Positions 26,056 through 33,933 of a DNA stretch of 64,000 nucleotides are shown here, piece after piece. The notes under the pieces are model-generated. The model saw only the letters and a list, made by a program, of their open reading frames with translations, had not been told where the DNA came from and ran no database searches. Location of the stretch: the NCBI RefSeq assembly GCF_900113435.1, contig NZ_FOPG01000001.1:992001-1056000 (forward strand). Reading direction: 5' to 3'. The stretch's first letter is position 1. Each line of letters starts with the position of its first letter. Source of the DNA: Sulfitobacter dubius (GTDB taxonomy: Bacteria; Pseudomonadota; Alphaproteobacteria; Rhodobacterales; Rhodobacteraceae). The position numbers and the translations under genes are program-made.

Positions 26056-26439
26056 TTAAAGCCCGATCCCGCATTTGCGGGTGATTGGCACCAGATCACG
26101 CTGAAAGCGAATCCCCACATTACGATGAATGCGCGCCGCCAGTCCGCCGAAGTCCGCCGGGCGGGTCAGTCTGTGTGCTTCACCGATGGCATATTCAACC
26201 TCGCGCACATAGGCCTCGGCCACGGGGCGGCCGCGCAGTCGTTCAAGTTCGGCCAGCGCACAGGCAGATTTGCCGCGCCGCTCGGGGCTCCAACGGGCCT
26301 TGGCAGGATCACGTCCCATCACGCTCAGCATCCGCCCGTCCAGCGCGACCTGCGCCGCCTCATAGCGCGGCAGCAGGTCTTGGGCGCTGGCCGAGGTGGT
26401 AAAGAGGCCGAACAGCAGCGCTGCGGTTTTCATTCCCAT
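26056..26439 (-). CDS. small secreted hypothetical protein
   Basis: 127 residues from ATG 26439 (a second ATG six bases on). Signal peptide ends TTSASAQ. The mature part is helical and basic with two cysteines (SACALAEL and RKCGIGL) that may form a disulfide in the periplasm. It begins 17 bases after the SDR stop and is probably in the same operon. I do not recognise the family; the longer in-frame extension upstream overlaps the SDR and is not supported. Confidence 0.6.
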   Translation of the reverse strand: MGMKTAALLFGLFTTSASAQDLLPRYEAAQVALDGRMLSVMGRDPAKARWSPERRGKSACALAELERLRGRPVAEAYVREVEYAIGEAHRLTRPADFGGLAARIHRNVGIRFQRDLVPITRKCGIGL

Positions 26440-26456
26440 TTCGGCCTCTCCCCCGC

Positions 26457-27236
26457 TTACATCGTCATGTTTGTAGCGCCGCCGTCCAGCAGCAGGTTTT
26501 GGCCCACGATAAAGCCCGCGTGTTGCGAACAGAGGAAAGCGCAAGCCGCGCCGAACTCTTCGCGCGTGCCATAGCGGCCTGCGGGAATGCCAGCCTGCCG
26601 TTCGCCGCGGGCCTCATCCAGTGTGATGCCCTTGGCCTTGACCACACCCGCATCCAGCGAATCCGCGCGGTCGGTCGCGTGAATGCCCGGCAAAAGGTTG
26701 TTGATCGTGACCCCTTTGCCCGCCACCTGACGCGAAGTGCCCGCGACATAGCCGGTAAGCCCGGTCCGGGCGGAATTGCTGAGACCCAGCACGCCAATCG
26801 GCGCGCGCACGGATTGGCTGGTGATATTAACCACCCGGCCCCAGCCACGGTCCATCATGCCCGGCACCAGCGCTTTGATCAGCGCGATGGGGGCCAGCAT
26901 ATTCGCGTCGAGCGCCTTGATGAAATCTTCGCGGTCCCAGTCATGCCACATGCCCGGAGGGGGGCCGCCCGCGTTGTTGACGAGGATGTCACAGCCCTCG
27001 GCGGCCTTGATGACCAGCGCCTGCCCCTCTTCGGTGGCCACATCCGCCGCCACGGTGACGACCTCGACGCCATAGTCCTGACGGATACGTTCTGCCGACG
27101 CCTCAAGCGCCTCGGCGCCGCGTGCGTTCATCACAAGGTTGACCCCTGCCGCCGCAAGCGCTTCGGCGCAGCCAAGGCCAAGCCCTTTGGACGAGGCACA
27201 TACCAGCGCCTTCTTACCCTTAATTCCCAAATCCAT
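26457..27236 (-). CDS. SDR family oxidoreductase (3-oxoacyl-ACP reductase-like)
   Basis: 259 residues. The cofactor motif appears as ALVCASSKGLGLGCAEAL (a variant TGxxxGxG with Ala-Ser), the NNAG motif as VNNAGGPPPG, and the catalytic region as SQSVRAPIGVLGLSNSARTGL, in which the usual Tyr of YxxxK is replaced by Asn/Leu context, so activity may be atypical. The C-terminus has AGFIVGQNLLLDGG. The ATG at 27236 is supported by AGGAGG 9 bases upstream; a longer reading is not needed. The substrate is unknown. Confidence 0.85.
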   Translation of the reverse strand: MDLGIKGKKALVCASSKGLGLGCAEALAAAGVNLVMNARGAEALEASAERIRQDYGVEVVTVAADVATEEGQALVIKAAEGCDILVNNAGGPPPGMWHDWDREDFIKALDANMLAPIALIKALVPGMMDRGWGRVVNITSQSVRAPIGVLGLSNSARTGLTGYVAGTSRQVAGKGVTINNLLPGIHATDRADSLDAGVVKAKGITLDEARGERQAGIPAGRYGTREEFGAACAFLCSQHAGFIVGQNLLLDGGATNMTM

Positions 27237-27251
27237 TATGCGATTCCTCCT

Positions 27252-27267
27252 ATGCATTTGCATATGC
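27252..27267. promoter_or_regulatory. ATGCAT/GCATATGC repeat before SDR gene
   Basis: Overlapping dyads ATGCATTTGCAT and GCATATGC sit 15-30 bases upstream of the SDR start in the divergent region shared with the Hint gene. A possible operator; purely sequence based. Confidence 0.3.
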
Positions 27268-27308
27268 CTACCACGCCTTGCGGCCAATGCCAGCAAATCA
27301 CCCGAGCC

Positions 27309-27337
27309 TTGACCCATGTGGGCCACAATTCTACCTT
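27309..27337 (+). promoter_or_regulatory. candidate promoter of Hint-domain gene
   Basis: TTGACC (27309-27314), 17-bp spacer and TACCTT (27332-27337). The -10 match is modest. Confidence 0.3.
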
Positions 27338-27374
27338 ATCCCGCTGGCGAAAGCCCCTGAACCAAAGGCCCATC

Positions 27375-28388
27375 ATGTCCCGCACCCGCACCGCCCCTGC
27401 CCAGAGCATTGCCGTCTACCGCGCCGAACAACTACGCGCGAGCGACGGGGCGAATATGGGCGATACGCTGAGTTTTGCCGCCGAATTGGTGTTGGATGAT
27501 GTCTATGAGCTGGACCGCGCAGCTGAGCCTTTGCGCCTGTCTCTGCTGACCCTGCCGGGGGATCAATTGCAGCTTGCCGAGGATACCGGCGTGGGCAGCC
27601 CCGGTGCAAACCTGCATCTCGACAGCCTGCTCACACTGATGTCTCCCGACGGCCAGACCCAAGAGGCGCTCTTGCTGGTCGAGGTCGATGGCCAAGGGCG
27701 CGCCGCTGAGGTTTACCTCTTGCCACTGGGGCCGCTGACCCCGCAAACGGGCTACCGCATTGTTGGAATTGATACCCAAACTGCGCAGCAGAAATTCGGC
27801 CAACTAGCCTGCGTGTCCTTCACACGCGGCACCCATATCTCGCTCAGCACCGGAGAGCTGCGGCGCATCGAAGACCTCTGTGTCGGTGACCGTATCCTAA
27901 CCCGCGACGATGGCGTTCAGACCCTACGCTGGATCGGCCAGAGCACCCTGCGCGCGGTTGGCGATTTCGCTCCGATCTGCATCCGCGCAGGCACGCTGAA
28001 CAACGAACATGATCTGATCGTCAGCCCCGACCACCGGCTTTTCATCTATCAACGCAGTGATGAGATGGGCGCGGGCCGGTCGGAACTGCTCGTGAAAGCG
28101 CGGCATCTGGTCAATGGTGACAGCGTGATGGTGCAGGACGGCGGCTTTGTCGACTACTTCCAACTGCTCTTTGACAGCCATCAGATCATCTATGCCGAGG
28201 GGATCGCCGCCGAATCCATGTTGGTCGACAGCCGCACCCGCTCTGTCCTACCGCCGGAAATGGCCGCGGCCTTGGGCGAGGTGATCCCCGGCCATTCTGA
28301 CCTGCCCCATGCCGGGCTCGATCTGGCCGAGGCGCTGCTCAACCGCCCCGATGCGGCGGCGCTGCTGAGAAAAGCCTCAACCCGTTAG
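27375..28388 (+). CDS. Hint-domain protein
   Basis: 337 residues from ATG 27375. Residues about 145-290 are a Hint (hedgehog/intein) domain of the type common in Rhodobacterales: SFTRGTHISLSTGELRRIED, LCVGDRILTRDDGVQTLRWIG and the SPDHRLFIY block. The N-terminal 140 residues have a beta-rich body without signal peptide. The Hint nucleophile expected at the block A start is the Cys in ACVSFTRGT. In this clade such domains often occur in type I-exported or autoprocessed proteins, but no RTX repeats or exporter are seen here. Function unknown. Confidence 0.8.
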   Translation: MSRTRTAPAQSIAVYRAEQLRASDGANMGDTLSFAAELVLDDVYELDRAAEPLRLSLLTLPGDQLQLAEDTGVGSPGANLHLDSLLTLMSPDGQTQEALLLVEVDGQGRAAEVYLLPLGPLTPQTGYRIVGIDTQTAQQKFGQLACVSFTRGTHISLSTGELRRIEDLCVGDRILTRDDGVQTLRWIGQSTLRAVGDFAPICIRAGTLNNEHDLIVSPDHRLFIYQRSDEMGAGRSELLVKARHLVNGDSVMVQDGGFVDYFQLLFDSHQIIYAEGIAAESMLVDSRTRSVLPPEMAAALGEVIPGHSDLPHAGLDLAEALLNRPDAAALLRKASTR

Positions 28389-28768
28389 GGGGTCTCAACG
28401 GCGTAGTGAAACTCTTCTCGCACGATTTTGCCGTTCTTCACGTGGTAAACGCCGATCTCTTCCATCTGAAAGCGGTCACCGCTCTGCTTGTCGGTGGCGT
28501 CGACCTTGAAGAACGCGCTGAACTGCTCATCGCCGAAATAAAACGGGCCAGAGACTTCGGTTGCATGTTCCTCCATCGCGTTTTCCCACCAGTCGTGTTT
28601 GCCGTGGATCGCCTTGATGCCATGCGTCTCGCGCCCCTGCCCGCCCATATCGGCGGCCTCTACCGAAACGGCATCCTCGGCATACAATTTATCTAGGTTC
28701 TCGCGCACCTTAGCGGCACCGGCACGGCAGCCGTTAACCAACTCTTGAGCAATCTCTTTCAGTTCCAT
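28385..28768 (-). CDS. NTF2/SnoaL-like protein
   Basis: 127 residues from ATG 28768, supported by GGAGGG eight bases upstream; an ATG five codons earlier lies inside that ribosome site. The NTF2-like fold is suggested by LDKLYAEDAVSVEAAD, a WWENAMEEHA segment and GVYHVKNGKIVREEFHY. Members bind small hydrophobic ligands or act as isomerases or hydratases. The gene ends convergently with the Hint gene, overlapping by four bases. No specific substrate can be given. Confidence 0.7.
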   Translation of the reverse strand: MELKEIAQELVNGCRAGAAKVRENLDKLYAEDAVSVEAADMGGQGRETHGIKAIHGKHDWWENAMEEHATEVSGPFYFGDEQFSAFFKVDATDKQSGDRFQMEEIGVYHVKNGKIVREEFHYAVETP

Positions 28769-28872
28769 CGCAAATCCCTCCATGTACCACTTATGTTCTC
28801 ATGCTAGGCCCGCTGTCGATTCGCAGCAATGCCCAGATTGCGCCCGGTCGCGGCGCAGCCTATATGGGGCGG

Positions 28873-30492
28873 ATGTTGGACACGCCGCAAAACCGCCCCG
28901 CCCTGCCCGCCGAGATCGCGCGCCGTCGCACCTTTGCGATCATCAGCCACCCTGACGCGGGCAAGACCACGCTAACTGAAAAGTTCCTGCTGTTCGGCGG
29001 GGCCATTCAGATGGCTGGCCAAGTGCGCGCCAAGGGCGAGGCACGGCGCACGCGCTCGGACTTTATGGCGATGGAAAAGGACCGGGGGATTTCGGTCTCG
29101 GCCTCGGCCATGTCGTTCGATTTCCACAGTGGCGACACCAACTACCGGTTCAACCTCGTCGACACACCTGGCCACTCGGACTTTTCCGAAGACACCTACC
29201 GAACGCTGACAGCCGTGGATGCCGCCGTGATGGTGATCGACGGCGCAAAGGGTGTGGAAAGCCAGACGCAGAAACTCTTTGAAGTCTGCCGGATGCGCGA
29301 TCTGCCGATCCTGACCTTCTGTAACAAGATGGACCGCGAGAGCCGCGACACTTTTGAAATTATTGACGAAATCCAAGAGAACCTCGCCATTGACGTGACA
29401 CCGGCAAGCTGGCCCATCGGCGTGGGCCGCGATTTCGTCGGTTGTTATGACATGCTGCGCGACCGTCTGGAACTGATGGACCGCGCCGACCGGAACCGTG
29501 TGGCTGACAGCATCAAGATCGAAGGTTTGGACGATCCCAAACTTGAACAGCACGTCCCCGCCGCCCTGCTGGAAAAGCTGCGCGAAGATTTGGAAATGGC
29601 GCGTGAACTGCTGCCGCCTCTGGACCTCAAAGCGATGCACGAAGGGACGCTGACGCCGATTTGGTTCGGCTCTGCCATCAACTCCTTCGGCGTGCGCGAG
29701 TTGATGGAGGGCATCGCCAAATACGGGCCGGAGCCACAGATCCAAGCCGCCACGCCGCGCCAGATTTTGCCAGAAGAAACAAAGGTTTCCGGCTTTGTCT
29801 TCAAGGTGCAGGCGAACATGGACCCGAAACACCGCGACCGTGTGGCCTTTGTCCGCCTCGCCTCGGGTCATTTCGAGCGCGGCATGAAAATGACCCATGT
29901 GCGCACGAAAAAACCGATGACAATCTCCAACCCTGTCATGTTCCTCGCCTCCGACCGCGAATTGGCTGAAGAGGCCTGGGCCGGTGACATCATCGGCATC
30001 CCCAACCACGGGCAGCTGCGCATCGGCGACACGCTGACCCAAGGTGAAGCGCTGCGCGTCAGCGGCATCCCCTCCTTTGCGCCGGAACTGCTGCAAAGCG
30101 TCCGTGCGGGCGATCCGCTGAAAGCGAAACATCTTGAGAAAGCGCTGATGCAATTTGCCGAAGAAGGTGCCGCGAAGGTCTTTAAACCCTCCATCGGCTC
30201 GGGCTTTGTCGTGGGCGTTGTGGGCCAGTTGCAGTTTGAAGTGCTCGCCAGCCGGATCGAGTTGGAATACGGGCTGCCGGTGCGGTTTGAGCCGTCGCAA
30301 TTCACCTCGGCACGCTGGGTGAATGGCACGAAACAAGCCGTTGATAAGTTTACCGAAAGCAACAAACAGCACATCGCGCATGACCACGACGGCGACATCG
30401 TTTACCTGACCCGCCTGCAATGGGACATCGACCGGGTTGAGCGCGATTACCCGGATGTGAAACTTACCGCGACCAAGGAAATGATGGTCTGA
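28873..30492 (+). CDS. prfC: peptide chain release factor 3
   Basis: About 539 residues from ATG 28873 (another ATG at 28864). GTPase motifs: SHPDAGKTTLTEK (G1), DTPGHSDFSEDT (G3) and NKMDRESRDT (G4); switch region GEARRTRSDFMAMEKDRGIS. C-terminal domains 2 and 3 are complete, ending TATKEMMV. RF3 removes RF1/RF2 from the ribosome after peptide release. The 60-base upstream reading with MLGPLSIRS is not supported by homology. Stands alone. Confidence 0.95.
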   Translation: MLDTPQNRPALPAEIARRRTFAIISHPDAGKTTLTEKFLLFGGAIQMAGQVRAKGEARRTRSDFMAMEKDRGISVSASAMSFDFHSGDTNYRFNLVDTPGHSDFSEDTYRTLTAVDAAVMVIDGAKGVESQTQKLFEVCRMRDLPILTFCNKMDRESRDTFEIIDEIQENLAIDVTPASWPIGVGRDFVGCYDMLRDRLELMDRADRNRVADSIKIEGLDDPKLEQHVPAALLEKLREDLEMARELLPPLDLKAMHEGTLTPIWFGSAINSFGVRELMEGIAKYGPEPQIQAATPRQILPEETKVSGFVFKVQANMDPKHRDRVAFVRLASGHFERGMKMTHVRTKKPMTISNPVMFLASDRELAEEAWAGDIIGIPNHGQLRIGDTLTQGEALRVSGIPSFAPELLQSVRAGDPLKAKHLEKALMQFAEEGAAKVFKPSIGSGFVVGVVGQLQFEVLASRIELEYGLPVRFEPSQFTSARWVNGTKQAVDKFTESNKQHIAHDHDGDIVYLTRLQWDIDRVERDYPDVKLTATKEMMV

Positions 30493-30570
30493 ATTAGCCT
30501 CTTCGGTGTGGGTCGTAAGCCTTGATTTCGTGCGCAATCATGGCATTCTGGACCCAACCGGGGAGACGCG

Positions 30571-31506
30571 ATGACGACGACGACGAAATGGGGGCTGGTT
30601 GCCACAATTTTGGCCCCCGCTGACGAGATTAGACGCTTTGCCGCCTACCATCTTGAGGCAGGTGCGCATCGGCTCTATCTATTTCTCGACGCTAAGAACC
30701 CAGAGGCTCTCGACAGTTTGAAAGCCCATCCCAAGATCCGCGTCGTCACCTGCGATGATGCCTATTGGCAAAAGCTCTGTGGCAAACGCCCGCACAAGCA
30801 TCAGGTCCGCCAAAGCCAGAACGCCACCCGCGCCTATAACCGCGCGGATGACGTGGATTGGCTGATCCATATGGATGTGGACGAATTCCTTGTTGCCGAG
30901 CGCCCTGTGGGAGAGGTACTCGCCGCCCTGCCCGCAGCGCAAAAGATCGCCCGCATCCGCCCGATGGAGGCTTTGGCAGGCGATGCGACAGCCTTCAAAG
31001 CCTTCATTCCAAACGGCCCGCAGCGGGCGCAGATCGTGTCGGCGCTTTATCCAACCTATGGCGAATACGTCAGAGGGGGATTCCTGAGCCATTTGGCCGG
31101 AAAGGTCTTTGTCCGCACCGGGATGGCCGACGTTCGCCTACAAATACACAACGTTTTTCTGAATGACGCTATGATTGAGGGACCAGAGCAGCAGCCCGGC
31201 ATTGATCTGGCGCATCTGCACGCAAAAAGCTGGCCCGACTGGCTGGCCGCCTATCGCTACCGCCTTGAAAAAGGCTCTTACCGCTCCGATCTTGCCCCCA
31301 ACCGGCCCCGTGATCGCGGTGGGCTGTCGATGCATGAGCTTTTTTCCATGATCGAAGCCGAAGGGGGCGAGCCGGGGCTGCGTGCCTTTTTTGATGAGGT
31401 CTGCGCCGACACCCCCGAGCTGCGGGCGGCTCTTAATGCCAAAGGTCTGCTGCGCCTCATCAATTTAAACCTTGATGCAAAGGTGTCGCGCCAATTCGCA
31501 AGTTAA
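30571..31506 (+). CDS. glycosyltransferase family 2-like protein
   Basis: 311 residues. It fits the Glyco_tranf_2_4 type: an N-terminal TILAPADEIRRFAAYHLEAGAHRLYLFLD nucleotide-sugar fold and a DxD-type VDWLIHMDVDEFLV motif near residue 100. Probably a cytosolic transferase for surface polysaccharide or glycan; no polysaccharide genes are adjacent, so acceptor and donor are unknown. RBS GGGGAGACG precedes ATG 30571. Lies between prfC and the helicase gene, on the same strand. Confidence 0.82.
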   Translation: MTTTTKWGLVATILAPADEIRRFAAYHLEAGAHRLYLFLDAKNPEALDSLKAHPKIRVVTCDDAYWQKLCGKRPHKHQVRQSQNATRAYNRADDVDWLIHMDVDEFLVAERPVGEVLAALPAAQKIARIRPMEALAGDATAFKAFIPNGPQRAQIVSALYPTYGEYVRGGFLSHLAGKVFVRTGMADVRLQIHNVFLNDAMIEGPEQQPGIDLAHLHAKSWPDWLAAYRYRLEKGSYRSDLAPNRPRDRGGLSMHELFSMIEAEGGEPGLRAFFDEVCADTPELRAALNAKGLLRLINLNLDAKVSRQFAS

Positions 31507-31526
31507 GCGCCTGAGAGGTCAATTGT

Positions 31527-31555
31527 TTGACGGCTGGGCCGCAACTTGTTATGCG
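31527..31555 (+). promoter_or_regulatory. candidate promoter and 5' leader start of DEAD-box helicase gene
   Basis: TTGACG (31527-31532), a 17-bp spacer and TATGCG (31550-31555). It would give a leader of about 95 bases containing GC hairpins (GCGGCA/TGCCGC and GGGCC/GGCC-type), typical of cold-shock-regulated helicase genes. Confidence 0.4.
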
Positions 31556-31655
31556 CTTTCGCAACATGCCGCGGCAAATGCCGCCCCTTGGGCCATTCGG
31601 GCCGGCTTGTATTGCTGCCGCGGGCCAAGTCAGTGTCCGCTCAACCCGGACGCAC

Positions 31656-33167
31656 ATGACAAAATTTACCGATCTAAACCTGAATGCCAAGGTCCTCAAA
31701 GCTATTGAAGAGGCTGGCTACGAATCGCCCACACCTATTCAGGCGGGCGCCATCCCCCCCGCTCTCGAAGGCCGCGACGTTTTGGGCATCGCCCAGACCG
31801 GCACCGGCAAGACCGCCAGCTTTACGCTGCCGATGCTTTCGCTGCTCGCCCGTGGCCGGGCGCGCGCGCGGATGCCGCGGAGCCTCGTGCTCTGCCCCAC
31901 GCGGGAATTGGCAGCACAGGTTGCTGAAAACTTCGATACCTACTCCAAGCACCTTAAGCTAACCAAAGCGCTGCTGATCGGCGGCGTGAGCTTTAAGGAG
32001 CAAGACAAGCTGATTGACAAAGGCGTCGACGTGCTGATCGCCACGCCGGGCCGCCTTTTGGACCATTTCGAGCGTGGCAAGCTGATCCTCTCGGATGTGA
32101 AAGTCATGGTCGTGGACGAAGCCGACCGGATGCTCGACATGGGGTTCATCCCCGATATCGAACGTATCTTCGGCCTCACACCCTTCACCCGCCAGACGCT
32201 ATTCTTCTCGGCCACCATGGCGCCCGAGATTGAGCGGATCACCAATACATTCCTCAGCAATCCCGAGCGGATCGAAGTGGCCCGTCAGGCCACAACGAGC
32301 GAGAACATCACCCAATGTGTGGTGATGTTCAAAGCCTCCCGCAAGGATCGTGAAGCCACCGAAAAGCGCAAGCTGCTGCGGTTGCTGATCGACGCCGAAG
32401 GCGAGAAATGCACCAACGCGATCATCTTTTGCAATCGCAAGATGGATGTGGATACCGTCGCCAAGTCATTGAAAAAATACGGCTATGACGCGGCTCCTAT
32501 TCACGGCGATCTGGATCAAAGCCAGCGGACCAAAACGTTGGAAGGCTTCCGCAACGGTGAGCTGCGCTTCCTTATTGCCTCTGACGTGGCGGCGCGCGGG
32601 CTTGATGTGCCAAGCGTGAGCCATGTGTTCAACTTCGACGTGCCCAGCCACGCCGAGGATTACGTGCACCGGATTGGTCGGACAGGCCGTGCCGGCCGCG
32701 ATGGCAAAGCAATCATGATCTGCGTGCCACGCGACGAGAAGAATTTCGAAGATGTTGAGCGTCTGGTGCAAAAAGAGATCCCACGGCTGGAGAATCCGCT
32801 GCAAGCCGACGTGGCTGTCGCTGAAGAGGCCACCGCCGAAGCACCGGCCAAGACCGACGACAAGCCCAAGCGCACCCGGTCGCGCAGCCGCAAGTCCGAC
32901 GCACCGCGTGCCGAGAAGACCGCCGTCGAGAAACCAGCCGAGGACAAGCAGCCCCAAGCCGAAGCGCCCAAAGACCCGCCTAGGCCCGAGGCGCAGCCTG
33001 CGCCACAGCAGGACGAACGCAAAGCACAGCGTGGCGGCGGCAGTAATGACAGAACCCCGCGTGGGCGGGGCCGGAACGACAAGCGCGGCGGCAATGACAA
33101 CCGCGTTGTCGGTCTGGGCGATCACACGCCTGATTTCATCGGTCTGAGCTTTCGCGAACGGATCTGA
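31656..33167 (+). CDS. DEAD-box RNA helicase
   Basis: 503 residues from ATG 31656. Helicase core motifs in order: Q motif (YESPTPIQ), AQTGTGKT, PTRELA, VDEADRMLDMGF, SAT, then HRIGRTGRAGRDG. The C-terminal 130 residues are low complexity, first acidic/Ala/Pro/Lys and then Arg/Gly-rich (GRGRNDKRGGNDN), an RNA-binding tail as in RhlE. The last residues are TPDFIGLSFRERI. It unwinds structured RNA, for example in ribosome assembly or at low temperature. An upstream in-frame reading is not coding. Confidence 0.94.
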   Translation: MTKFTDLNLNAKVLKAIEEAGYESPTPIQAGAIPPALEGRDVLGIAQTGTGKTASFTLPMLSLLARGRARARMPRSLVLCPTRELAAQVAENFDTYSKHLKLTKALLIGGVSFKEQDKLIDKGVDVLIATPGRLLDHFERGKLILSDVKVMVVDEADRMLDMGFIPDIERIFGLTPFTRQTLFFSATMAPEIERITNTFLSNPERIEVARQATTSENITQCVVMFKASRKDREATEKRKLLRLLIDAEGEKCTNAIIFCNRKMDVDTVAKSLKKYGYDAAPIHGDLDQSQRTKTLEGFRNGELRFLIASDVAARGLDVPSVSHVFNFDVPSHAEDYVHRIGRTGRAGRDGKAIMICVPRDEKNFEDVERLVQKEIPRLENPLQADVAVAEEATAEAPAKTDDKPKRTRSRSRKSDAPRAEKTAVEKPAEDKQPQAEAPKDPPRPEAQPAPQQDERKAQRGGGSNDRTPRGRGRNDKRGGNDNRVVGLGDHTPDFIGLSFRERI

Positions 33168-33193
33168 ACCAGCCCATTCGCTGGCATGAATTC

Positions 33194-33227
33194 GCCGCCG
33201 ATCCCAGCCGGGATTGGCGGCTTTTTC
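33194..33227 (+). terminator. terminator after DEAD-box helicase gene
   Basis: A 12-bp stem, GCCGCCGATCCC with GGGATTGGCGGC (one G-U), loop AGCC, then TTTTTCG. Confidence 0.92.
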
Positions 33228-33270
33228 GTCTGTGCTATGTGAGACTTAGACCGTCTCTGATAGGACCATC

Positions 33271-33933
33271 ATGCTGCGCCCTGCCCTTGCCCCCCTTGCC
33301 CTTATTCTGACCGCCCTTCTGGCCACCCCCGCCAGCGCCGAGCGATGCCGCGCCGTGGTTAACGGGGCCGAAGTCGTCGTCGAAGCCGAGAATTTCGCTA
33401 ATTTCGCGGATGAGGTCGGCACCCGTGAGCGGCTGATGAATTGGCCCGCACGGAAATGGAGCAGCCTTTGGGGCGCGCCGCCCGCTTGCAACAGCGGGGT
33501 GTTGTTCGACTATCTTGCAACCACAGTGCCGCTGGACCAGATCAACGGCTATTGCCTGACCGCCACAGCAGAGGACGGGCATTTTCTAATCCCGGGAGAG
33601 CGGAACTATCGTGGCTATTGTAAAAAGACGTTTTGCGAACGGGTGAACACGACCAAAGAAGAGACCGTGGACATTAGCAAAAGCATTGCACGCTCTGCGG
33701 TGGACACACTTAGCCAGCCAGAAAACCTACGCGCTGTAGCGCATAAGTCGGGTGCGTTCATTCTAACCGGAGGGGCGTCGGCCCTAAGCGCCAATTTGGC
33801 GACCACAGGCACGACGCTGGCCACCGCGCTATCGACCCCCGCCGCCCTTGCGGCCACGGGAGTAAGCGTGGTCGCGGTGGGCGGCGCGGTCTATATGTGT
33901 AGCGGTGGCCAAGTGATCAGTTCAGACGACTGA
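33271..33933 (+). CDS. secreted cysteine-containing protein of unknown function
   Basis: 220 residues. Signal peptide ends ATPASAE. The mature N-terminal half has six or seven cysteines (ERCRAV, PACNSG, GYCLT, GYCKKTFCERV), suggesting disulfides. The C-terminal 70 residues are rich in Ala, Gly, Ser and Thr with two hydrophobic stretches (SALSANLATTGTTLATAL and AALAATGVSVVAVGGAVYMC), which could be membrane-inserting hairpins. I do not recognise the family. It ends convergently inside the rnj 3' end (17-base overlap). Confidence 0.6.
   Translation: MLRPALAPLALILTALLATPASAERCRAVVNGAEVVVEAENFANFADEVGTRERLMNWPARKWSSLWGAPPACNSGVLFDYLATTVPLDQINGYCLTATAEDGHFLIPGERNYRGYCKKTFCERVNTTKEETVDISKSIARSAVDTLSQPENLRAVAHKSGAFILTGGASALSANLATTGTTLATALSTPAALAATGVSVVAVGGAVYMCSGGQVISSDD

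Noticed and set aside
28972-30537. 521-codon minus-strand frame opposite prfC
   Set aside because: RF3 motifs are complete on the plus strand; the antisense frame is a GC-codon shadow.
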